A stretch of DNA of 64,000 nucleotides, from the NCBI GenBank assembly GCA_020848195.1, contig JADLAP010000119.1, positions 1 to 64,000 on the forward strand, read 5' to 3'. Of this stretch, positions 9,505-18,409 are shown in pieces. The notes under the pieces are model-generated. The model was not told where the DNA came from, made no database searches, and saw only the letters and a list, made by a program, of their open reading frames with translations. Each line of letters begins with the position of its first letter. Position 1 is the stretch's first letter. The position numbers and the translations under genes are program-made. The stretch comes from Phycisphaeraceae bacterium. GTDB taxonomy: Bacteria > Planctomycetota > Phycisphaerae > Phycisphaerales > Phycisphaeraceae.

Positions 9505-12500
9505 TCAGTTTGATTCCGCAACTTCCAGGGCGCGGAAGTTGTAGCGGTCGACGGTCACGCTCATCTGGCCGTCACGGATCAGAAACAGCGCGCCGTGATA
9601 CAGGTCTTCCGCCGCGGCGGGCAGTTTCGCCAAGCCCAGCGTCTTGGTGTCCAGCGTGAGTATGACCTTCTGCTGCCTGGGCGACTGGTTGCCCACGATC
9701 AACAGTGCCTTGCCCGGACGCTGGAACACGCTGACCTTGACCTCATCGCGGTCGCAAGCCACCGGCCGATGCCAGTACGGCGTGAATTGCGATTCCACCA
9801 GACCAAATTCCTTCATCATCCGGTAATAGCGATTGCCGGCATCGTGATTGCACCAGTTCAGCGTCACGGGAATGTCATGCAGCAGGGCGATGCCGTGGAA
9901 CTGTTCCGTGGACTGCGGCAACTGCTGCACGCGATCCAGGTCGGTCTTGAACATCGACATCATCAGCGGTATGTAGCCCCACTGGTTGAACGTGAATTCC
10001 GTGCGGATCTTGTCGGGGCTGAAGAATTCATAGTAATCATCGGTGGGACCTAGCTGGACCTGTTCGCCGTTGTACGCGATGTCGCAGAAGGACAGCAGCG
10101 GCGCGTCGATCAAGGCGCTGGTGTGGTCCACGATCAAGGTTTCCCTTGGCGGCGATTGCAGTTTGAATAGCTTGTAGATGCGCTTTTTCAGTTCGCGCTG
10201 GGCGAAGATGGGATATTCCGCCTGCTGCACTCCGGCATCGTCGAAGTAACCGCAACCATGCTGATCGTTGGAACAACTGTTGACGAAGCAGTTGTCGAAG
10301 TAGACGCCCTCGATGCCGTGCCTGGCCCGCAATTGCTCGATGGCCCAGACCAGGAAATCGGTCCACTGGCTGCAGGGACAGACGGAGGCGTGGTTGCCCC
10401 TGTCGTTTTGCGGAATGCTGCACCAGAGCGGATAAAACAGCCGGTACAGGTTGTCCACGCCTTCGAGGTAGATGTCCTGGTGATAGTCGCCCGCGGCGAC
10501 CTTGTCGGCGTCGTAGGGGATTTTGCCCATGAAATTGGGCGAAGCGTAGTTGAGCACAAGATTACCCGCGGCCTCGTACTGCTGGACCTTGTTGTCGAAG
10601 AAGTCCGGCCGGGCGGGAATGGGCGTGGAGAACGCCGGCTCGAACCGCCAGATGGAGATCCACGGACGAACGCCGGGAATCGGATGCGGCGACTGACGCA
10701 TGTCCTGGTACTTGCGCCAATCCCGCGGTCGAGGCTTGACCGGCGTGGCCATCAGGCCGAAGGTGAACGTCGCCGGCTTGTCCAGCGTCTTGTCCTGGTC
10801 GACCATGACGATGCGAAGGATGTAACGGTCCTTCTCGCGGACGCCCACGATCGCAGGCCCTTGCGTTTTCCAGTTCCGCGCCGACGGCGCGAACCATGCC
10901 AGCCCTAACTCTTCGTCGCCGATCCATATCTGGCGGCGAAACGGCAATTGGATTCCTTCTTCGGGTATCCGCCCGGAGAAGGTGCTCTGCCATTTCTCCA
11001 GAAACGAGTGGGTATACACCGCCACGTCAGGACTCAACGGAATCTCCAGCGCCAGCTCGCTGAGTTTCAAAGGCGTGGCTTCGGCAGTCTTCGGGGCGAG
11101 TGTCAGGTCATAGCGGATCATGCCGTCGAATTCCACGCGGCAACGCAGGATTACGTCCCATGGTCCTTGTGTGCCTTGAGTCAACCTTTCGATCGCGTCG
11201 TCTTCCCGGCTGACCAGTTGGGTCGGCATCGAGGCGAGATTGATCGCCGGCCGATCCTTGTCGCCCCGCATGCGCAGCGCTATGGGGCCAGCCAGGATGG
11301 AACGATCGCGCGTGGTGATGGTCTGGGGCAATCCCCCGGCGGCAAGGTCGTACGTTCGACCCCAGACCTGAACCCGGTCGCCGTCGACCTGAACGGGCGT
11401 CCACGGCGGCGGTACGCGATGGTCCACGCCAAGCTGGTTGTTTTTCCAGGTTTTTTCCAGATCGGCCCGTTGGGCGGCCAATTGCTCCGGCGTGAGCTTG
11501 GCCGACTGCGCGCCGGATTCCACATACTTGAACGGCGTGACTGCCTGAAATATCTCACCGCCGGCCCGGCCTTCCTGTACCGCCAACTCGTGCCAGTACG
11601 TCTCGCCGGATCGCACCTGCGCCGCCACATCGCTGAAATCAAACCGCTGGGACTGCTCCCCCTGCCCGTCGATCAGCAGTTGCTCGTTTTCCTTCTGGTT
11701 GACGACCACGCCATCGGTGTCGTAGAGCCGGGAAAAGACGCGAAGCGATTTGCCGGATGGACCGGTGTTGCGGAACGTCCAGGAAAATGCCTTGTCCGCG
11801 TGATTCAGTCCCAGCAGCAGGGGCGAATGCACGGCGATGCTGCCGGTTTCAAAGCGGATGGGAATCAACTGGTCCGCCTGGCCGTAGCTGGTGGGAACGA
11901 GGGAAGTCCAGCGGATATCGCCGGTGAAATTGCGACAGAGGTTGACGCCCCAGACTTCGCCTGGCTTGGGCGTTTCCCGACCCAGATCGGCAAACGGGAT
12001 CGCCAGTTCGGCGGTCCAGTGGTTGTCTTGGACGTGATTTTCAAATCGCCAGTGGCCGTTCCACGCCAGATCATTGCCTCGGCGATCATAGAGGCTGCCT
12101 GTCGCGCTGCCGAGGAACTGGAACACCTGGACGGTGTTGCCGGTTCGACCGGGGTCGAGATAAACCTCCATCGCGTCGCCGAGGGCGATTTCGCCGTCGT
12201 CGCGTATTTCGGCTCGGCGGGGGTCAAAGCGCAAGCCTTCCATGGCCGGACTGTCCAAAGCCACGTAGAGGTTCTGGTCGTCGTAGGTTATGAAATAGCG
12301 GGCCTGATACATGCTCAGACGCTTGAAATCCAGGGAAATCAGGCCGGAAAGCGTGGTGGCGTCATCCCACTCGCCGTCGGCCAGTTGACCGTCGATGGTC
12401 GGCGGCTTGCGGGTCTTCTGCACGCACCAGGCCGAGGCGGGAATCGCTTTGCGCGTCACGGCCGGCGATTCGGCTTGCTTAGCGGATTGGGTTGCCGCGG

Positions 12501-13266
12501 GTGTGACCCATTGGCGAGCCAGTTGCACGATTTGTGCCGCGTTCAAAGGCCGGTCGTAAATGCGCAATTCGTCGATCACCGTGTCCGGCGACAAGGGACG
12601 GTAGTTCCAGCGATGACAACTGGCGCCGACGTAGAAATACGGGCCCAAGTCGCTCAGCGGCGCATCGAGCTTCACGCTCGGGCGTTTCTGGCCGTCCACG
12701 TAGAGCGTCATGGCCTGCGCGTCCCACGTGATGGCCAGATGACGCCACAGCCCTCGGGGCCAGTCGAGATGACCGCTGCCGACCTGGCAATGTCCCGGTT
12801 GATCGACCTGCGGCTTGATGACGAACATCAGGTTGTTGGGCGTGGAAAAAAATTTGTAGAGCACGAGCATGTTCTTCGCGGCAAACGCCTCGAAAAATAC
12901 GTGAAAAAAGGAATCGCCGAGGTCGAAATCCCGGCTAAAGGCGTAGAGTGAAACGGTTCCCTGGGCCGGGTCGAGATTGCCCGGCAGACTGTATTTGAGT
13001 TCCGTGTCGCCGCCGCCCACCAGCGCGCCTTTGCCGTGGATGCCTTCCACGAGATACCGCGACGTCCGGCCTTCGACGAAACCCTTGGCCTCTCCCCTGG
13101 CCACGTCGGCATGGAATGACTGGTCAAAGCTGGCGTAGAAGAGCAATCCTTCCTCCGGAACCGCGCCGGGCTTCTGATCCGTGGTTTCCGCGCCCGCGAT
13201 GACGCCGAGCACGCCAAGCACAGCCATCATGAATGCCCATTTCATTCGCATTGGATTACCGCGCAT
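9505..13266 (-). CDS. Large secreted LamG + CBM9-like + glycoside hydrolase-like (DUF6067-type) protein
   Basis: Signal peptide MRGNPMRMKWAFMMAVLGVLGVIAGAE; LamG (GTVSLYAFSRD...RHLAITWDAQAMTLYVDGQ); CBM9-like (DAMEVYLDPGRTGNTVQVFQF); C-terminal barrel (GIEGVYFDNCF). Confidence 0.75.
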   Translation of the reverse strand: MRGNPMRMKWAFMMAVLGVLGVIAGAETTDQKPGAVPEEGLLFYASFDQSFHADVARGEAKGFVEGRTSRYLVEGIHGKGALVGGGDTELKYSLPGNLDPAQGTVSLYAFSRDFDLGDSFFHVFFEAFAAKNMLVLYKFFSTPNNLMFVIKPQVDQPGHCQVGSGHLDWPRGLWRHLAITWDAQAMTLYVDGQKRPSVKLDAPLSDLGPYFYVGASCHRWNYRPLSPDTVIDELRIYDRPLNAAQIVQLARQWVTPAATQSAKQAESPAVTRKAIPASAWCVQKTRKPPTIDGQLADGEWDDATTLSGLISLDFKRLSMYQARYFITYDDQNLYVALDSPAMEGLRFDPRRAEIRDDGEIALGDAMEVYLDPGRTGNTVQVFQFLGSATGSLYDRRGNDLAWNGHWRFENHVQDNHWTAELAIPFADLGRETPKPGEVWGVNLCRNFTGDIRWTSLVPTSYGQADQLIPIRFETGSIAVHSPLLLGLNHADKAFSWTFRNTGPSGKSLRVFSRLYDTDGVVVNQKENEQLLIDGQGEQSQRFDFSDVAAQVRSGETYWHELAVQEGRAGGEIFQAVTPFKYVESGAQSAKLTPEQLAAQRADLEKTWKNNQLGVDHRVPPPWTPVQVDGDRVQVWGRTYDLAAGGLPQTITTRDRSILAGPIALRMRGDKDRPAINLASMPTQLVSREDDAIERLTQGTQGPWDVILRCRVEFDGMIRYDLTLAPKTAEATPLKLSELALEIPLSPDVAVYTHSFLEKWQSTFSGRIPEEGIQLPFRRQIWIGDEELGLAWFAPSARNWKTQGPAIVGVREKDRYILRIVMVDQDKTLDKPATFTFGLMATPVKPRPRDWRKYQDMRQSPHPIPGVRPWISIWRFEPAFSTPIPARPDFFDNKVQQYEAAGNLVLNYASPNFMGKIPYDADKVAAGDYHQDIYLEGVDNLYRLFYPLWCSIPQNDRGNHASVCPCSQWTDFLVWAIEQLRARHGIEGVYFDNCFVNSCSNDQHGCGYFDDAGVQQAEYPIFAQRELKKRIYKLFKLQSPPRETLIVDHTSALIDAPLLSFCDIAYNGEQVQLGPTDDYYEFFSPDKIRTEFTFNQWGYIPLMMSMFKTDLDRVQQLPQSTEQFHGIALLHDIPVTLNWCNHDAGNRYYRMMKEFGLVESQFTPYWHRPVACDRDEVKVSVFQRPGKALLIVGNQSPRQQKVILTLDTKTLGLAKLPAAAEDLYHGALFLIRDGQMSVTVDRYNFRALEVAESN

Positions 13267-13364
13267 GTTCAGTCTCCGATCCGAAGTTGCACTTACCGCC
13301 GTCCTGGGCCATGTGCCCCAGGATGGACGAAACATCCTGTGTGTTGCAAGCCTCGTTCTGACGA

Positions 13365-14132
13365 TCATTCCCGGGATTCAGTTCGCGCGGCGTTGTCCAC
13401 CACGGACTTGATTTCCTCGGCGCTCAGAACGCGGTTGTAGATTCGCAGATCATCCACGAGCAGGTTGGCCTGTTGGGGCAACTGGCCCCAGCGGTGCATG
13501 CTGCCGCCGACGAAGAAATACTCGCCCAGTTCGGTCAGCGGCTTGTCCAATTGCAGAACCTTCGCCTCCTGCCCGTCGATGAAAACCGCGATTTCGTTGG
13601 CGTCCCAAGTCATCGCCAGGTGATGCCACTGCCCAGCGGACCAATCGACGTCGTTCACGCGGCAGGCCACGCTGCCGGGCGTATTGACTTGCGTTTGGGT
13701 CACCATTTGAATCTGTTTGGGCGTGGTATGGTGCTTGTACAACACCAACATGCTCTTGTCCTTGAAGGCGTCGAAGAACACGATGGTGTTGGGATCCGTC
13801 AAAGATCCCTTCTCGACGCACACGAACATCGCCACCGTGCCTTGGCCGGACGTCAGGTTGCCCGGCAGCGCGTATTTGAGTTCCCGATCCGCCGCGTTGA
13901 CGCACGCGGCCCCGCCGCTCTTGCCCGAACTCGACACATAGCGCGTCATCCGGCCCTGCACCATGGCCTTGCCGCCGCCCGTCGCCACGTCGGCGTCAAG
14001 CCCCTGGTCAAAACCGGCGTAAAACGTCAGTCCTTCCCTGGGCGCCTCGGCCCTAGCCGTCACGCCGAGCAGCATGGCTGACATGATCGCCATGACCACC
14101 AGCAACCCATCACGTTCGCACCACATGCGCAT
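13365..14132 (-). CDS. Secreted stand-alone LamG/concanavalin A-like domain protein
   Basis: Signal peptide MRMWCERDGLLVVMAIMSAMLLGVTARAEA; LamG domain closely matching the N-terminus of the neighbouring gene. Confidence 0.8.
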   Translation of the reverse strand: MRMWCERDGLLVVMAIMSAMLLGVTARAEAPREGLTFYAGFDQGLDADVATGGGKAMVQGRMTRYVSSSGKSGGAACVNAADRELKYALPGNLTSGQGTVAMFVCVEKGSLTDPNTIVFFDAFKDKSMLVLYKHHTTPKQIQMVTQTQVNTPGSVACRVNDVDWSAGQWHHLAMTWDANEIAVFIDGQEAKVLQLDKPLTELGEYFFVGGSMHRWGQLPQQANLLVDDLRIYNRVLSAEEIKSVVDNAARTESRE

Positions 14133-14159
14133 GGCTTGATGTCTCCTGACCAAGACGGC

Positions 14160-14885
14160 CTACTCGTTGAGCAGAAAGCCTTCAACGGAACCGGTATTGG
14201 TCACGTTCAGGTTGTGATCGTAACTCAACGCTTTCACGTGGCCGTCGACGAAGAGGATGTTCACACGGCCAAAATCCGACGACGTTCCGCCGTGGACACC
14301 CGCCATGCGATACCAGGGCGACGTCATTGGCATGTAATCGTCACCGCTGCCGAACTGGGAGGTGTAAAACCCCGCCGCCACGGGGTCACGACCATCCGCC
14401 ATCACCTGCATCCTGGTCGGATGAATGAATGCCGTGATCTTCCGGCTCCCCGCCAGCGTCGCCCAATTCACCACCGGCATGGCGTAGACGCTATAGGTGT
14501 AGCTCGTGAAGTAGTTCAAACTGTTCATGTTCCACTGCGACGCCGGGCAGTAGGTCAGCCCGGTTCCGAGCAGATGGGAGTTCTCCACGGTGTTGACCGC
14601 CGCGTTAGTCGGCACGGCCCGAATGGCGCGATACACCATGTTCGTCCAGATATCGCTCGGTGAACTCGTGGCCCCCGGCATCGCATATTCACGATTCTCG
14701 GCGGCGTACTGGGCGTACACCTGCCCGATCTGCCTCAGATTGGCCGAGCATGCCATCTGTTTGCTCACCTCCCTGGCCTGCCTCAACGCCGGCAGCAGAA
14801 TGCTGATAAGCAACGCAACAATCGCCATCACGACGAGCAATTCGATCAACGTGAACGCTTCACTTGCCGTCCGGTTGCGTTTCAT
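14160..14885 (-). CDS. Pseudopilin (prepilin-type N-terminal domain)
   Basis: [56 protein letters not shown]-term [13 protein letters not shown]. Confidence 0.9.
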   Translation of the reverse strand: MKRNRTASEAFTLIELLVVMAIVALLISILLPALRQAREVSKQMACSANLRQIGQVYAQYAAENREYAMPGATSSPSDIWTNMVYRAIRAVPTNAAVNTVENSHLLGTGLTYCPASQWNMNSLNYFTSYTYSVYAMPVVNWATLAGSRKITAFIHPTRMQVMADGRDPVAAGFYTSQFGSGDDYMPMTSPWYRMAGVHGGTSSDFGRVNILFVDGHVKALSYDHNLNVTNTGSVEGFLLNE

Positions 14886-14910
14886 GATGGTACCCTTGTG
14901 CGGCCATGAT

Positions 14911-14924
14911 CTGTTACGTAACAG
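14911..14924. promoter_or_regulatory. Perfect palindrome between divergent pseudopilin and LacI genes (candidate LacI-family operator)
   Basis: CTGTTACGTAACAG, 14-bp perfect palindrome with central CG. Confidence 0.65.
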
Positions 14925-15030
14925 TAACCAGCCGGCATTCGCTTGTCAATGGTGATATTTCAAAAAGCACGGACAATATCATGCCGCGGGTTTCGCGGAG
15001 GCGCATCGTTGATTCAGGTTCGGGTCTCGA

Positions 15031-16113
15031 TTGACGTATCATGTCGAGACAACGCGGTCAGATCAGTGTCGCAAGAGAGTTGTTCCCGTGGCGAAAGTGA
15101 CCCAAGCGGAAATCGGTCGTCGACTCGGTCTGGCGCAAATCACCGTCAGCAAGGCTCTGCGCGGCGACGCGGACATCTCCGAAAAGACCCGACAGCGCGT
15201 CTTGGCCATGGCGGAAGAGTTGGGCTATGTGGCCAATCCTTTTGCCCGTACGTTGGCCGAAGGCGGCAGCCCTATCATCGGCGTCTACCTCCACACCTTC
15301 CGCGGCAAGTATCATTCCACGCTCGTCGAATCACTGGAACGCAGCATCCGCCGGCGAGGCTACATCCCTCTGCTGACCGCGCCAGGAGACGCGGGTTCCG
15401 ACAACGCCGACGCCATTGGCCTTCTGCTGAAGTACCGGGCTCGCGGCGTCCTGATGACGGTCCGCAACGCCTTGTGGCATCAGGCCTCCATTGCCCAGAT
15501 ACGCAAGGCGCATGTGCCCCTGGTTCTGATGGGGCGATTCGTCGAAACCGACGTCTGCAGCATATATGCCGACGACTACAATGGCCTGAAGTTGGCGGTG
15601 GATCATCTTCGCCGATTCGGCCACAGGCACATCGGTCTGGCGGGGTTGGCGTACGACATACCCAATCTCGTCGCCCATTCCAAGGAGCAAGGGTTCATCG
15701 ACGCCCTGGCGGGAAAGCATGTTCCGGATTTGCACGACTCACCGCTGGCGTCGCGCATTCTCCGATTCCGCGATGGCCGGGAACTCGATCAACTCCGGCA
15801 ATATCTCCTGACGCATCCCGACATCACCGCCTTCGCCTGCTTCGGCGATTCCATCGCCCTGGAACTGATCCGCTGTCTCAAGCAACTGGGTCATGAGGTT
15901 CCCCGCGATTATTCCGTCGTCGGGCACGGCGACGACATCGAATACGTCGACTACATGACGCCGCCCTTGACGACCATGTCCCACAACGTCGAGCAGAGCG
16001 GCGAACTGGCGGTCGATCTGCTTTTCCAGCAGATCAACGGCCCGGGCGTTCCACCACATCAAATCATGAAAAATCATCTTGTCGAACGGCTATCCGTGGC
16101 GCCGCCGCGATGA
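15031..16113 (+). CDS. LacI-family transcriptional regulator (true start may be about 15088)
   Basis: KVTQAEIGRRLGLAQITVSKALRGDADISEKTRQRVLAMAEELGYVANPFARTLA and binding-protein domain. Confidence 0.92.
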   Translation: MTYHVETTRSDQCRKRVVPVAKVTQAEIGRRLGLAQITVSKALRGDADISEKTRQRVLAMAEELGYVANPFARTLAEGGSPIIGVYLHTFRGKYHSTLVESLERSIRRRGYIPLLTAPGDAGSDNADAIGLLLKYRARGVLMTVRNALWHQASIAQIRKAHVPLVLMGRFVETDVCSIYADDYNGLKLAVDHLRRFGHRHIGLAGLAYDIPNLVAHSKEQGFIDALAGKHVPDLHDSPLASRILRFRDGRELDQLRQYLLTHPDITAFACFGDSIALELIRCLKQLGHEVPRDYSVVGHGDDIEYVDYMTPPLTTMSHNVEQSGELAVDLLFQQINGPGVPPHQIMKNHLVERLSVAPPR

Positions 16114-16317
16114 ACGCGCTCGGCCGCGAAAACGTCGTAAACCTGATCAGCCATGGACAAATGAAATCGACCACGACTGGAAAGACGTAAAGGGCCAATC
16201 GAGTAGCCCGGCGTCACGGCAACACTATGTCCGCATCGGCGGCGAGACGGCAGTACCGTGTTTCCACGAAGACTTCTCCCGCACTCGCCACCGGGCCGCC
16301 TCGCGGGGCAATTGTGA

Positions 16318-16488
16318 CAAGACCGACCCTATGGTGATGATCGCCTCGGCTGGGGTGCATATCCAACCCAACTGTATGAAGACCCCGACGTGGGAAGGAA
16401 GCCGCTACGCCGCGGTCATGGCGATCAGTCGTCCATCAATACGACCCGCGTGTTTTCGCGCGAAGTGATGGCGGTGAAGCTGGGTTGA
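16318..16488 (+). pseudogene. Possible gene remnant (C-terminal coding fragment)
   Basis: Frame reads QDRPYGDDRLGWGAYPTQLYEDPDVGRKPLRRGHGDQSSINTTRVFSREVMAVKLG*, protein-like composition, with an in-frame stop directly upstream. Confidence 0.3.
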
Positions 16489-16500
16489 AGAAGCAATCCG

Positions 16501-16614
16501 TTTTCACCACCACGGCACCACGGCGCAAGGGCACGACGAGTTGTCCGTTTATCGTCCGGCTTCCGGGGGAAAAACCGTGTTGGCCGTCGTGTCGTCGTGC
16601 CGTGGTGGTGAAAA
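16501..16614. repeat. Long inverted repeat, 22-nt arms, about 70-nt loop
   Basis: TTTTCACCACCACGGCACCACG (16501-16522) vs CGTCGTGCCGTGGTGGTGAAAA (16593-16614), 21/22 complementary. Confidence 0.75.
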
Positions 16615-16636
16615 TGTCTTTGCTGGATCAGCCGGG

Positions 16637-18409
16637 TTACTTTGCTTTGTCGCCGGATTTGTCGGGGTTTTTGAGGATCGCCGCGCCGCCGAGGTTGCCG
16701 GTGGTGGCGTTGTCGAGGTCGGTCCAGAGCGTGCCTTCGCCGGCGTGGATGATGTTGACCTTCATGCTGGGATTGAGTTTCTTGGCCATTTCCCACAGGC
16801 CGTAGGCCGCGGGGTCGCCGAAGGCCTGGACTTTGAGTTCAAAGCCCTTGGCGCGTTCGCCTTCGACCATGGTCACCACGTCGGCGTCGGCCTTGCCCAG
16901 CGTGCGGGCCTTTTCCGCCTTCGTCGCCGCGATTTCCTGTTCGATCTGGGCCACCTGCTTGAGCGTCTCGGCCTGGATTTCCGCGACCTGCTTCTCCTGC
17001 TCGGCCTGGATTTCCGCCTTCAGCTTCGACGTCTCCTGCATCACCGTTTCCCGGCTCTGATCGATCATGCTCTGCTCGGTGTTCAGTTCGGCCTGCTTGC
17101 GGGCGGTGTTCTGCCGTTCCTTGTTGGTCAGGTCCTGCTCGCGGGCGGCGCTGGCGGCCTGAATGGGCGAGAGAATCTGATCGGGCACGTTGACGTGGCG
17201 GATCAGCGCGTTGTGGATCACGATCTTCTTGCCCGCCAGCGTGGCCTTGAGCGCTTCGGTCAGGTCGGTCTGGAACTTTTCACGTCCTTCACCGACGATG
17301 AAGTCCACCGCGCGGAAGGCCGAGCCTTTCAGCCTGGAGATCGAGAGAATCTGCGGCATGATGATGTTGTCCACCACGAGGGTCAGGTCGCCGTAGTCGC
17401 GGTAGATGCGGGAGAGGTCTTTGGCCATCAGCTCGAACTCGACGGTCATGTCGAGGCTGATCTGAAAGCCGTCGCGGGAGGGGAACTCGACGAACTGGGT
17501 GAGGACGAAACTGGGGCTGACGTCGGCCTGCTGGGGCGCGGCCTGGGGCATGGGCTTGCCCGCCACGCGGGCGGGCTTGGCGGCGGGCGCGGCGGCTTTT
17601 TGGTTCAGGAATCGCTTCTGCAGTTCCACCGCCTGCGACTGTTCCTTCACGTCGCGCAGCTGCTGCTGCACGTACTGATCCCGCTTCTCCAGTCGTTCGC
17701 GGAAGACATTGGAGGTTTGTTCGTCGAGGGCCTGGTTGGCGCTGAACATGACGCCCTTGGTGACCACTTCGGAGCCGATCTTGCCCAGCAGCGACACCTG
17801 GTTGACGCCGACTTCCAGCACATCGACTTTGTGCTGCTTGGGATTGATGTAGTACAGGCCGGGTTGAAGGACGTTGGCGCAGACGCCTTTCTGGCCCGGT
17901 CCGGCGAACTGGTCCTCGGCCACCGGCGTGCCGGAGAGCGAGGTGACGACGCCGACGTAGCCGATGGGAATGCTTACGGCGTCGACGAGATCGACCTCGT
18001 AGCCGTAGGGATTCATGCGGTATTTGCCCGGTCCCAGCACGTGGCGGCGAATGCCCTTCTGGCCTTCGTCGGCGAGGAATTCGCCGGTGGGTAGTTCCGT
18101 GCCGACCTTGGAGGTGACGATGCCGACCTTGCCGGGCGGCACCACGATCAGCGGTCGGATTTCATGCTCGAAGATCACCGGGTTGAGGAAATGTCGTCCT
18201 TCGCCGAGCACATCGGCGCGGACGCCTTTTTCGCCGGGTCCAGCCAGCAGCCGGCCCGGCGACAGCTCCGTGCCGGATTTCGACGTGATGATCGCCATGT
18301 ACTCCGGCGGCACATAGAACCGGCAGAAGAACCAGAGCCAGCCGCCATACGCGATGGCGAGAACGACCAACAGTTGCACGAGGCCGAGGATGATGGTTTT
18401 CGCTCTCAT
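16637..18409 (-). CDS. SPFH/band-7 (flotillin-like) protein with N-terminal tandem repeats
   Basis: TM MRAKTIILGLVQLLVVLAIAYGGWLWFFC; repeats (GKVGIVTSKVGTELPTGEFLA...GIRRHVLGPGKYRMNPYGYEV); SPFH core; Ala/Glu-rich coiled coil; ATGA overlap with upstream gene. Confidence 0.83.
   Translation of the reverse strand: MRAKTIILGLVQLLVVLAIAYGGWLWFFCRFYVPPEYMAIITSKSGTELSPGRLLAGPGEKGVRADVLGEGRHFLNPVIFEHEIRPLIVVPPGKVGIVTSKVGTELPTGEFLADEGQKGIRRHVLGPGKYRMNPYGYEVDLVDAVSIPIGYVGVVTSLSGTPVAEDQFAGPGQKGVCANVLQPGLYYINPKQHKVDVLEVGVNQVSLLGKIGSEVVTKGVMFSANQALDEQTSNVFRERLEKRDQYVQQQLRDVKEQSQAVELQKRFLNQKAAAPAAKPARVAGKPMPQAAPQQADVSPSFVLTQFVEFPSRDGFQISLDMTVEFELMAKDLSRIYRDYGDLTLVVDNIIMPQILSISRLKGSAFRAVDFIVGEGREKFQTDLTEALKATLAGKKIVIHNALIRHVNVPDQILSPIQAASAAREQDLTNKERQNTARKQAELNTEQSMIDQSRETVMQETSKLKAEIQAEQEKQVAEIQAETLKQVAQIEQEIAATKAEKARTLGKADADVVTMVEGERAKGFELKVQAFGDPAAYGLWEMAKKLNPSMKVNIIHAGEGTLWTDLDNATTGNLGGAAILKNPDKSGDKAK

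Noticed and set aside
10948-12951. 667-aa plus-strand ORF
   Set aside because: Antisense of the LamG-CBM9-barrel gene; shadow ORF.
16541-18094. 517-aa plus-strand ORF, hydrophobic/Gly-rich
   Set aside because: Antisense shadow of the SPFH gene on the minus strand; low-complexity translation with no motif.
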